A stretch of DNA of 6,686 nt from NCBI GenBank assembly GCA_049647245.1, contig JBARXH010000107.1, positions 1-6,686 of the forward strand, read 5' to 3'. This DNA is from Litorimonas sp049647245 (GTDB lineage Bacteria; Pseudomonadota; Alphaproteobacteria; Caulobacterales; Maricaulaceae). Positions 1-6,534 of this stretch are shown here, in pieces; the first letter of the stretch is position 1, and each line of letters begins with the position of its first letter. The translations under genes were made by a program, and so were the position numbers. A model generated the notes under the pieces. That model was not told the origin of the DNA. It was given only the letters and a program-made list of their open reading frames with translations, and searched no databases.

Positions 1-233
1 GCCCGGCCCAGCGCCCACGCCACATCCGCCGCGCCCCAGCTATGCCCGATCAGGTTCAGCGGGTCTCCGCGCCGCAACAAAGCCAGCAAGTGCCTGCGCC
101 GTCCCTGCGGCAGGTAATGCACCTCCCGTTCCGGGTGCTCGCGCGCCAGCGCGTCCGCATAGGCCCGCGCACATCCGAACACCCGGTCTCCCGCCCCGCC
201 GACGATGACGTCGCGGACGGGATCTACGGCCAC
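1..233 (-). CDS. alpha/beta hydrolase fold protein, 3' end missing
   Basis: Only the first 77 codons are present; the rest lies beyond the left edge. The translation begins VAVDPVRDVIVGGAGD. At residues 63-67 it carries GHSWG, the nucleophile elbow (G-x-S-x-G) of alpha/beta hydrolases, with Ser65 as the presumed nucleophile. The VIVGGAGD stretch at 9-16 would be the strand and loop that normally supply the oxyanion hole. The acid and the histidine of the triad would lie in the missing part. The start is a GTG overlapping the last 10 bases of hemF; no ATG lies in frame upstream, so translation is probably coupled to hemF. No signal peptide is visible, so a cytoplasmic enzyme is likely. The substrate cannot be told: an esterase, lipase-like or thioesterase role are all open. 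The family call is fairly secure; the exact start is less so. Confidence 0.72.
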   Translation of the reverse strand, partial: MAVDPVRDVIVGGAGDRVFGCARAYADALAREHPEREVHYLPQGRRRHLLALLRRGDPLNLIGHSWGAADVAWALGR

Positions 234-1081
234 TTCACCACGGGGGGCATGCTGCTGAGGATCGTCGCGACATTGCCGCCGGTCTTCAGGCCGAAGGTCG
301 TGCCGCGGTCCCAAAGGAGGTTGAACTCCACGTACCGCCCGCGCAGGACCAGCTGCTCTTCGCGTTCGGCTTCGGTCCAGGGCTCGGGCATCCGCGCGCG
401 GGCGATGGCCGCATAGGTGGACAGGAAGGCGCGGCCCACATCCTGCGTGAAGGCGAAGTCCGCCTCCCAGTCTTCCGAATTGTACCGGTCGTAGAAGATG
501 CCGCCGATCCCGCGCGGCTCGTCGCGGTGGTGCAGGTGGAAATATTCGTCGCACCAGTCGCGGAAGCGCGCATAATCCGTGCCGTGCGCCTCGCAGGGTG
601 CGCGCATTCCGGCGTGGAAGGCCACGGCGTCCGGATTGTCCTGCTTGCGCTGTTCGGCCAGGGTCGGCGTCAGGTCGGCCCCGCCGCCGAACCAGTCGCG
701 CGTGGTGACGATGTAGCGCGTGTTCATGTGCACGGCCGGGACGCGCGGATTGTGGAGGTGCGCGATCAGCGAGATGCCGGCCGCCCAGAAGCGCGGGTCT
801 TCGTCCGCGCCGGGAATGTTGGCGGCCATTTCGGGCGTGAACTCCCCCTGCACGACGCTGATGTGAACGCCGCACTTCTCGAAGAAGCGGCCTCGCAGCA
901 TCCCGCCCGTCCCGCCGCCGCCATTCTCGACCTTGCGCTGCCAGTCCGTGAACTCGAACGTGCCGGGCTCGCCCGGGTAGAGGTCGGCTGGTGCTTCGCG
1001 TTCCAGCGCCTCGAATTCCGCGCAGATCGTGTCCCGCAGCTCGCGGAACCAGGCGCTGGCACGCTGCTGTCGCTCATCCAT
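224..1081 (-). CDS. hemF: oxygen-dependent coproporphyrinogen III oxidase
   Basis: This cytoplasmic enzyme oxidatively decarboxylates coproporphyrinogen III to protoporphyrinogen IX using O2, a late step of haem synthesis. The 285-residue product is close to the usual length of about 300. Family landmarks in order are VENGGGGTG (51-59), the histidine-rich HLHNPRVPAVHMNTR (108-122), GGGADLTP (132-139), the signature block with WCDEYFHLHHR (176-186) followed by RGIGGIFYD (190-198), and the C-terminal RGRYVEFNLLWDRGT (247-261) with KTGGN (266-270). The protein ends MPPVVKW, as family members typically do. The ATG overlaps the stop of the upstream NTF2-like gene by 8 bases (ATGGATGA), with an AAGG about 9 bases upstream. 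The stop overlaps the downstream hydrolase gene. Use of the oxygen-dependent enzyme points to aerobic growth, although a separate oxygen-independent hemN elsewhere cannot be excluded. Confidence 0.97.
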   Translation of the reverse strand: MDERQQRASAWFRELRDTICAEFEALEREAPADLYPGEPGTFEFTDWQRKVENGGGGTGGMLRGRFFEKCGVHISVVQGEFTPEMAANIPGADEDPRFWAAGISLIAHLHNPRVPAVHMNTRYIVTTRDWFGGGADLTPTLAEQRKQDNPDAVAFHAGMRAPCEAHGTDYARFRDWCDEYFHLHHRDEPRGIGGIFYDRYNSEDWEADFAFTQDVGRAFLSTYAAIARARMPEPWTEAEREEQLVLRGRYVEFNLLWDRGTTFGLKTGGNVATILSSMPPVVKWP

Positions 1082-1499
1082 TGCGGTCGGCCTTCATGCG
1101 GGCGAGCATCTCGCCCATCATCTGATGGACCTTGTTCACGGCCTGCAGGGGACGGACCATGACCTTGAAGTCCGTGATCAGCCTGTCCGCGTCCCATTCG
1201 ATCATGTCCACGCCGTTGACCGCGATGCCGTCCATATCGGTGCGGAACTCCAGCACCGCGGTGTGGCCGTCCCCGGAACTGGAAATGATCTCGCGCAGAT
1301 ATTCGAAACTCTCATTGCCGAGCGTCTCGTTGGCGGCCCACAAATAGGCGAAGGTGACGGGCCTGCCGCGTTGCGGCGTGTGGACGACGGGGCTGTGGAA
1401 CACGACGTCCGGGTGCAGCAAGGCATTCAGCCCATCGGGCGTCGGCGCGTCCGTGTAGGCGTGCCAGGCTTGAAGCGGATGTGTCATGCGCGCGCTCAT
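1074..1499 (-). CDS. NTF2-like / SnoaL-fold protein
   Basis: This is a small 141-residue protein with the pattern of the NTF2/SnoaL-like cone fold. An N-terminal helix region (WHAYTDAPTPDGLNALLHPDVVFHSPVV, 12-39) is followed by the strand TAVLEFRTDMDG (80-91), then NGVDMIEWD (95-103) and RLITDFKVMVRPLQAV (106-121), the last strands of the fold. The tail KVHQMMGEMLARMKAD is helical. Proteins of this fold include small isomerases, cyclases and pure ligand-binding or oligomerisation domains, so the activity cannot be inferred. No signal peptide is seen. The chosen ATG sits in an ATGA overlap with the trmL stop, favouring coupled translation. A second ATG at codon 5 (1485-1487) is an alternative start. 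The position between trmL and hemF does not by itself indicate a role in either pathway. Confidence 0.85.
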   Translation of the reverse strand: MSARMTHPLQAWHAYTDAPTPDGLNALLHPDVVFHSPVVHTPQRGRPVTFAYLWAANETLGNESFEYLREIISSSGDGHTAVLEFRTDMDGIAVNGVDMIEWDADRLITDFKVMVRPLQAVNKVHQMMGEMLARMKADRNG

Positions 1500-1951
1500 G
1501 CCAGACCGTCCGCGCTTGGCAACCGTCCTTGGCGCAGCGCTTCGAACAATGCGATCGCGACCGTGTTGGACAGGTTCAGCGACCGCCCGCGGATCGGCAC
1601 GGCGACCCGCGCCTCGCAGCTCTCGTGGACGGCGTCCGGAACGCCGGAGGACTCGTTGCCGAAGACCAGATGGTCGCCGGACTGGAGCGCGAACCGGTCC
1701 AGTCGCTCGGCCCCGCGCGTGGTGAACAGGACCCGTCGGCCGGGCAGGGCGTCGCGGTAGGCCGCCCAGGTCGCATGGCGCGTCATCTCCACGGACGCGC
1801 CATAATCCATCGCCGCCCGTCGGACATCCTTGGCGGCCAGCGGAAATCCCGTCGGTTCGATCACGGAGAGCGGCACGCCGAAACAGGCGCAGCTCCGCAG
1901 CACATTGCCGAAGTTCGACGCGATGCCGGGCTGAACGAGGGTGACGCGCAT
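1496..1951 (-). CDS. trmL: tRNA (cytidine/uridine(34)-2'-O)-methyltransferase TrmL
   Basis: TrmL is a SPOUT-class (trefoil knot) methyltransferase that uses S-adenosylmethionine to methylate the ribose of the wobble base 34 in certain leucine tRNAs. The product has 151 residues, the usual size for this minimal SPOUT enzyme. Visible motifs are PGIASNFGNVLRSCACFG (8-25), corresponding to the P-x-N-x-GN-x-x-R start motif; DYGASV (49-54); VFGNESSGVP (96-105), the SAM-pocket loop; and VPIRGRSLNLSNTVAIALFEALRQ (118-141), the knot motif with the characteristic SLNLSN. Asn99 replaces the more common Arg, Lys or Pro of that loop, a tolerable substitution. The start is 14 bases after the phoD stop, behind an AGAGG sequence that could act as ribosome binding site. 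The 3' end overlaps the next gene by 4 bases. A methyltransferase role is very secure; the exact tRNA targets are by homology only. Confidence 0.95.
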   Translation of the reverse strand: MRVTLVQPGIASNFGNVLRSCACFGVPLSVIEPTGFPLAAKDVRRAAMDYGASVEMTRHATWAAYRDALPGRRVLFTTRGAERLDRFALQSGDHLVFGNESSGVPDAVHESCEARVAVPIRGRSLNLSNTVAIALFEALRQGRLPSADGLA

Positions 1952-1965
1952 CGTCGCGCGGGCCT

Positions 1966-3711
1966 CTAGCCCAGTCCGAGGAACAGCGCGCGCTGCGTCA
2001 GGCTCAGCCCGCGCGGGCGGGCGATGCGCAGCGTGTCCTTGCCGTCCTTGCGCCGCTTGCGGATGTCGAACCGCGCGGCGCGGAAGGTGCCGTAGTCGCG
2101 ATCGTTGACCGTATCGACCGCATGCATGGTGGCGCGGCCGCCGTCGCGGTCCAGCTCGATCTCCAGATAGCCGTTGTGGAGCGCCGTGTAGAAGCGCGCA
2201 TCGTCGTTCTCGCGCGTCATCAGCAAATTGTGCTGCGCCGTGGCGTCGCCGAGATAGGCGGTCAGTGTCTTGGACGACACGCTGCTGGTGACGAATTCCG
2301 CGCCCATATGCGTGCCGTCGTCGCGCGTCAGGCGGTTGGCCCAGAATTCGTGGGCGTCGCCCGTGACCGTCAGAACGTCGTTCACGCCTGCCGCATCCAG
2401 GCCTGCGAAGAAGCGCTCGCGCGCCGCCGGGTAGCCGTCCCAGCTGTCGGGGTAGAAGGGCAGGCCGTATTTGGACAGGGTCAGGAAGTCGTGGATGCCC
2501 GGCCAGTCCTTTTCTATGGCTTGGGTCGCTTCCTGCGTGACGTAGGGCGTGAAGTCCGGCGTCATGATGCGGCCCAGGATCACCTGGTTGGCGAGCATCC
2601 GCCAGCGCACGCCGTCGCGTTTGGACCGGGCGAACGTGTCCACGATGAAGTCCTGCTGCTCGGCGCCAAGCATCTCGCGGCTCTCGTCGTTGAGGTACTG
2701 TGCGCGGAACGCGTCCACGTCCGCGACGACCTCGTCCACGAATTCCTCAATCACCAGCGGCTGGGCGCGGGCCGTCAGGCGAGTTTCCACGCCGACCAGC
2801 GTCAGCAGGTCGCCGAACTGGAAGGACCGGTAGAAGGTCTCCGCCGCGCGGCCGGGTTCCGGTTCCCGGACGGGCATCCATTCGAAGTAGGCGCGCAAGG
2901 CCGCTTGCTTGCGGTCTTCCCACGATCCTTCGCCGGGATCGTGGTTCTGTGCGCCGTCGCGCCAGCTGTCATTCGCGGTCTCGTGGTCGTCCCAGATGGG
3001 GATGATCGGCATGGCGGCGGTGACAGCCTGCAGGTTGGGATCGCGCCGGTACTGGGCGTGGCGGGTGCGGTAGTCGGCCAGGTCGAGGATCTCGTGCGCG
3101 GGTTCGTGGCTCCGCCCGGCGGGCTTGTCGGGCGCATCATACGTGTCCGCGCCGTACTCGTAATAATAGTCGCCCAGATGCAGGAGCGCGTCGAACTCGG
3201 ACCCCCGTCGCGCGATCAGGTCGTAGACATTGAAGAAGCCGTGCTCCAGATTGGCGCAGGACACGACGGCGAAACGCACCGACTCCGGGCTGCCGTCGGG
3301 CAGGGTCCGGGTCCGTCCGACCGGTGACACGGATGCCCCGGCGCGGAAGCGGAAATGATAATCCATTCCGGGCGCGAGTCCCTCCAGCACCACTTTCACC
3401 GTATGGTCCCGCACGGCCCGCGCCTCCACCGTTCCGCTCATCGGGGCGGGGAAGGCAGGGTCCGTGTCGATCTCCCAGATGACGGTCACGGGCCCGGCGT
3501 CGTCAGGCGTGACGCGGGTCCACAGAACCACGGAGGTCGCAGCCGGATCGCCGGATGCGACGCCGTGTTCGAACGAGCCTTCGGCCGTCTGGTCCGCGGA
3601 CCGGGCGCGGTCCACCGTCGGGGCACAGGCCGCCGCCCCTCCGAGGCCGAGCAGGGCAAGGGCATTGCGGCGTGTGGTGCGGAGTCCGGAAGCATGGCGA
3701 GAGGCAGTCAT
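1966..3711 (-). CDS. phoD: PhoD-type alkaline phosphatase/phosphodiesterase, Tat-exported
   Basis: PhoD enzymes hydrolyse phosphate mono- and diesters outside the cytoplasm and characterised members use iron with calcium. The chosen start gives 581 residues. Residues 1-40 look like a Tat signal: TTRRNALALLGLGGAAAC, with the twin arginines at 14-15. The cysteine at 29 after GGAAA could be a lipid attachment site, though the box lacks the usual Leu at -3. An N-terminal beta domain follows (FEHGVASGDPAATSVVLWTRV, 47-67). The metallophosphatase domain shows VVSCAN (149-154, Cys152 a likely iron ligand), LHLGDYYYE (177-185), IWDDHEtANDSW (239-250), LANQ (373-376) and VTGDAHEFW (449-457), then AEFVTSSVSS. 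An in-frame GTG at 3786 would add 25 residues behind a GGAAGA sequence. I prefer 3711 because the extension contains atypical codons and would push the RR motif to residue 39. It heads the five-gene run. Confidence 0.92.
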   Translation of the reverse strand: MTASRHASGLRTTRRNALALLGLGGAAACAPTVDRARSADQTAEGSFEHGVASGDPAATSVVLWTRVTPDDAGPVTVIWEIDTDPAFPAPMSGTVEARAVRDHTVKVVLEGLAPGMDYHFRFRAGASVSPVGRTRTLPDGSPESVRFAVVSCANLEHGFFNVYDLIARRGSEFDALLHLGDYYYEYGADTYDAPDKPAGRSHEPAHEILDLADYRTRHAQYRRDPNLQAVTAAMPIIPIWDDHETANDSWRDGAQNHDPGEGSWEDRKQAALRAYFEWMPVREPEPGRAAETFYRSFQFGDLLTLVGVETRLTARAQPLVIEEFVDEVVADVDAFRAQYLNDESREMLGAEQQDFIVDTFARSKRDGVRWRMLANQVILGRIMTPDFTPYVTQEATQAIEKDWPGIHDFLTLSKYGLPFYPDSWDGYPAARERFFAGLDAAGVNDVLTVTGDAHEFWANRLTRDDGTHMGAEFVTSSVSSKTLTAYLGDATAQHNLLMTRENDDARFYTALHNGYLEIELDRDGGRATMHAVDTVNDRDYGTFRAARFDIRKRRKDGKDTLRIARPRGLSLTQRALFLGLG

Positions 3712-3805
3712 CGTATTGCGGCTACTGCAAGGGTGCGCGTGCGTCCAGAACCCCGTTGCGGGCGCGCTTGGATGCCTGCCCGACACTTGTCTTCCCGCAG
3801 CAGAA

Positions 3806-3835
3806 TTGACTTTCGGTCCGCCGCAACGCTAGCGC
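3806..3835 (+). promoter_or_regulatory. possible promoter for the 3842 membrane-protein gene
   Basis: TTGACT at 3806-3811 is a good -35 match. GCTAGCGC at 3828-3835 partly matches the GCTANAWC form of the -10 element known for Caulobacter-type housekeeping promoters. The 8-base palindrome CGCTAGCG (3827-3834) covers the -10. If used, transcription would begin close to the ATG at 3842, giving a nearly leaderless message. The -10 match is weak, so this is tentative. The remainder of the 130-base spacer back to phoD (3712-3805) shows no clear phoD promoter or phosphate-response (Pho) box that I can recognise. Confidence 0.3.
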
Positions 3836-3841
3836 AGGGAG

Positions 3842-4633
3842 ATGGAGGAGCTGACGGATACGCAAGAGGGCGCAAGTCAGCCGAGCCTGCTGAACCTCGA
3901 CTGGCTGCTGATCTCCGTCGGCGTTGGGATCCTTGCGGTCCTGCCGACCTTTCTGACGCTGATGATCCGCCCGGACCGCCTGGCCGGACGCCTGCAGGGC
4001 GGACGGGGCGGGGACGCCTCCCATGCGCTCGGTCCGGGTCAGTTCTTCACGCTGTCCGTCATCGTCTTCGTTTTGATCGGGAGCCTGCTCAGCCGGATGA
4101 GCGAACGGCAGGAGTCGCCGTCTGATCCCGTGAACAGCGAAACCGCCAATGCCGCGCGGGCCTTCGGGCGGGGTATCCGGAGCTTCATCGAGACCACGGC
4201 GGACCGTCTGGCGAGCGGGGATATCTGGAATGCCGCGCTGATCGCCCTTCCGCTGTTCCTGTTCTCGGTCGCCCTCGGACTGCTGCTATACGGCCTGATG
4301 TCTCTCTGTCGCCGCGCCACGGGCGGAACCGCACGCTGGGATGTCCGGCATTCCATGGGCGCGGCGCTCTACATGATAGGCGGGCTGAGTTTCTGGGCGG
4401 CGGTCCTGATGGCGATTTCCCTGCTGCGCTATTTGGACGCCATCCCCGTCGCCGCAGGCGGCTTGGCCGTCATCGTCGTGTTGCTGGCGGCGCTGACCGG
4501 CCTGGGTGCGCAGGCGTACGGTTTCGCCCGGGGGCAGGGGATCGACGAGGGCGCGGGTCTCTTCTTCGCAGCCGCGTCCGTGCCGTTCCTGGTCATCGGG
4601 ATGATCGTGGTCTGGGTGATGGCGGTCTTCTAG
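3842..4633 (+). CDS. six-segment integral membrane protein, function unknown
   Basis: I do not recognise the family with confidence. The 263-residue product has about six hydrophobic segments, near residues 18-42, 67-84, 129-155, 172-197, 204-226 and 238-263. The last runs to the very C-terminus. A polar loop of about 45 residues (85-128, SRMSERQESPSDPVNSE and onward) separates segments 2 and 3. A short basic loop with RRATGGTARWDVRH follows segment 3. The PDRLAGRL (44-51) then GPGQFF (64-69) pattern after the first segment loosely recalls Yip1-type membrane proteins, but this is only a resemblance. There are no enzyme or transporter motifs that I can name. AGGGAG touches the ATG and is too close for a normal Shine-Dalgarno; GGAGGAG lies just inside the gene. 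Its stop shares CTAG with the stop of the opposing dehydrogenase gene. It is transcribed alone, divergent from phoD. Confidence 0.85.
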   Translation: MEELTDTQEGASQPSLLNLDWLLISVGVGILAVLPTFLTLMIRPDRLAGRLQGGRGGDASHALGPGQFFTLSVIVFVLIGSLLSRMSERQESPSDPVNSETANAARAFGRGIRSFIETTADRLASGDIWNAALIALPLFLFSVALGLLLYGLMSLCRRATGGTARWDVRHSMGAALYMIGGLSFWAAVLMAISLLRYLDAIPVAAGGLAVIVVLLAALTGLGAQAYGFARGQGIDEGAGLFFAAASVPFLVIGMIVVWVMAVF

Positions 4634-5436
4634 CCCAGCGCCTGCCCGTCATCGATCGTCGTGACCGTTCCCGTGATCTGGCGCGAATGGTCGGAGCAGA
4701 GGAACAGCACGACCCCGTCCAGCGCGTCCGCATCCGTGACGCGCCGCCGTGCCCACCCGGCCTGCATCTTTTCGCCGTGCGGCATGTCGAACAGCCCGTC
4801 ATTGATTTCCGTCTGGATATAGCCGGGTGCGATCATGTTGACGTTGACGCCCATGCGCGCCCAGTCGCGCGCCAGATGGCGTCCCAGATGGGACACGGCG
4901 GCCTTGGAGGAGGCATAGAACGCCATGTTGGGCGACACGATCCCGGCGGTGATGGAGCTGATGATGACGATGCGTCCGCGCTCGGTTTCGCGCGAGCTGG
5001 CCTGTCCGCCACTGGGCGCCATCATCCGCTTGGCGCCTTCGCGCGCCGTCAGGAACACGCCCTTCATGTTGACGTCGAACGTGGCGGTGTAGTCCTCGGC
5101 CGGATTGTCGGTCGCCCGGCCCCGGTCGCGCGCCATGCCCGCATTGGCGATCACCGTGTCCACGGGACCCAGCTCCGCCTCGATCCTGTCATAGGCCGCG
5201 ATCGTCTGCGCTTCGTCCGCCACGTCGAGTTCCACGGCCAGGGCCGTGCCGCCATGGGCCTCGATCTCCGCGTTCAGCGCAGCCAGCCGGTCCACCCGGC
5301 GCGCCGCCAGCGCCACCTTCGCGCCGTGCGCGGCCAGCACCTTGGCCATGCGTTCCCCCAGTCCCGAAGAGGCCCCGGTGACGAGCGCCACCCGGTCGGA
5401 AAGGTCATAGGTAAAGGGGGAGAAGGGATCGCGCAT
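4630..5436 (-). CDS. short-chain dehydrogenase/reductase (classical SDR)
   Basis: This 268-residue NAD(P)-dependent oxidoreductase has the full set of classical SDR features. They are the nucleotide-binding TGASSGLG (20-27), ELDVAD (69-74) contacting the adenine, NAG (98-100), and the catalytic tetrad Asn123 (DVNMKG), Ser161, Tyr174 and Lys178 (YASSK). PGYIQTE (204-210) follows, and the protein ends with TVTTIDDGQALG near the expected C-terminal motif. Arg46-Arg47 after the second strand suggests a preference for NADPH. An extra polar insert, PSGGQASSRETER (141-153), lies before the strand carrying Ser161. The substrate cannot be assigned; homologues are often labelled 3-oxoacyl-ACP reductase-like. 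The start codon has only a weak AGG six bases upstream. It lies 33 bases downstream of the glycosyltransferase gene and is probably cotranscribed with it. Confidence 0.93.
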   Translation of the reverse strand: MRDPFSPFTYDLSDRVALVTGASSGLGERMAKVLAAHGAKVALAARRVDRLAALNAEIEAHGGTALAVELDVADEAQTIAAYDRIEAELGPVDTVIANAGMARDRGRATDNPAEDYTATFDVNMKGVFLTAREGAKRMMAPSGGQASSRETERGRIVIISSITAGIVSPNMAFYASSKAAVSHLGRHLARDWARMGVNVNMIAPGYIQTEINDGLFDMPHGEKMQAGWARRRVTDADALDGVVLFLCSDHSRQITGTVTTIDDGQALG

Positions 5437-5469
5437 GGCGCGCCTGATAGGGCCTGATGGAGACAGGGG

Positions 5470-6516
5470 CTAGCCTGGATCCACCCGATTCCGGCGTTGC
5501 GTCAGCGCGGACGGACGCTTGATGAGCACGCCCCAGAGGGCGCGGCTGCCCTTCGGCCAGCGGCGGCGGGTGCGGATCATGGCGGGTGCGCCGACCAGGC
5601 CGTGCCATAGGCCGCGCGCCGTGGGCCGGAACCGGCCCGAACGGGCGGCGCTCCAGAACAGCAGGGCGAGATTGGCGGCTCCGGTGACGGGCAGCAGGCC
5701 GAGGGCGAGGCCCGTCGGCATGGAGCTCGCCCAAGTCCAGATCCGGTTGCGCACCCCGTGATAGACGGCGAAGTCCGACGCCGTGCCCGTGATGCCGGAT
5801 CCGACATGGTCCACCACCGCGTCGTGGACCTGCACGGCCCGCCCGCCCAGGCGCCGCATCCGCAGTGCGAGGTCTACATCCTCATGGTAGCAGAAGAAGC
5901 GCGCGTCGAACCCGTCCACGGCCTCGAACGCCTCGCGTCGGTAGGCGGCGGCGGCGGCGCACGGCCCGAAGACGGGGAAGTCCTCCGTGTAGGTCCTGAG
6001 AGGCTTCCCGTAGCCCGCCCGGTAGGCGACGCCGTAGACGGAATATTCGTCGCCCGTCCCGTCGAAGGTCGGGGCCTCGCCTTCGGGGCGATCCGCCGTG
6101 ACCTGCATGGACCCCAGCATGGTCGCGCCCGGATTGCGCCGGGCGGCACGGTGGAGGGCGGACAGCCAGCCGGGTCGGGCGAAGGCGTCCGGGTTCAGCG
6201 TGACGATCCAGTCGCCGCGCGCCTCCCGCGCCCCCAGATTGTTGGCCGCCGCGAAGCCCAGATTGTCGCCCGCCTCGATCACCCGGAAACGCTCGTCCAG
6301 CGCGGGCAGCGCCGCGAGCGAGCCGTCCGTGCTGCCATTGTCCACGATCACGGCTTCGAAGCCGCCATGGTCCTGCGCGGCCAGCGCCTCCACGCAGCGG
6401 CGCAGATAGGCTCCGCCATTGTAGTTCACGATGATCACGGTGAAGACGGGAGTGTGGGCGGGCTGGGCGATGGCCCGTTCTCTAGGCGTTCGGGGCAGGG
6501 GCGACAATCCCGGCAA
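5470..6516 (-). CDS. family 2 glycosyltransferase, rhamnosyltransferase (WbbL)-like
   Basis: This probably transfers a sugar from a nucleotide donor to a surface polysaccharide or lipid-linked acceptor at the inner face of the cytoplasmic membrane. The GT-A domain shows VIIVNYNGG (27-35), VDNGSTDGS (58-66), NLGFAAANN (85-93) and TLNPDAF (106-112), where NPD takes the place of DxD as in WbbL-like enzymes. GPCAAAAAYRREAFEAVDGFDARFF (184-208) is the acceptor-side segment, and YHEDVDLALR (210-219) holds the catalytic-base region. A hydrophobic stretch near 267-290 could anchor it to the membrane, and the C-terminus is strongly basic. The start is uncertain. The annotated one is TTG at 6514-6516, and another TTG lies three codons later. 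No ATG is in frame before residue 133, well inside the catalytic domain. Donor and acceptor are unknown, and no other polysaccharide genes lie in the window. Confidence 0.92.
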   Translation of the reverse strand: MPGLSPLPRTPRERAIAQPAHTPVFTVIIVNYNGGAYLRRCVEALAAQDHGGFEAVIVDNGSTDGSLAALPALDERFRVIEAGDNLGFAAANNLGAREARGDWIVTLNPDAFARPGWLSALHRAARRNPGATMLGSMQVTADRPEGEAPTFDGTGDEYSVYGVAYRAGYGKPLRTYTEDFPVFGPCAAAAAYRREAFEAVDGFDARFFCYHEDVDLALRMRRLGGRAVQVHDAVVDHVGSGITGTASDFAVYHGVRNRIWTWASSMPTGLALGLLPVTGAANLALLFWSAARSGRFRPTARGLWHGLVGAPAMIRTRRRWPKGSRALWGVLIKRPSALTQRRNRVDPG

Positions 6517-6534
6517 GCCATTCTGCCGCGAGGG

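Noticed and set aside
527..1162. Plus-strand open frame opposite hemF
   Set aside because: It lies fully across the conserved hemF coding sequence, its composition is that of a frame shadow, and it has no family motif.
2122..3327. Long plus-strand open frame opposite phoD (401 codons)
   Set aside because: It is antisense to clear PhoD motifs and has no recognisable domain. Long open frames on the opposite strand are expected in GC-rich genes.
3752..3764. CCCG-TTG-CGGG hairpin in the phoD upstream spacer as a terminator
   Set aside because: The stem is only four base pairs, there is no T-tract, and both flanking genes point away from it, so a terminator makes no sense here.
4687..5457. Plus-strand open frame opposite the dehydrogenase
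   Set aside because: The minus strand carries the complete SDR motif set; the plus-strand frame has none.
6436..6521. Short minus-strand reading frame from the ATG at 6521
   Set aside because: It stops after about 28 codons within the glycosyltransferase gene and gives a Pro/Ser/Cys-rich peptide with no sign of function.
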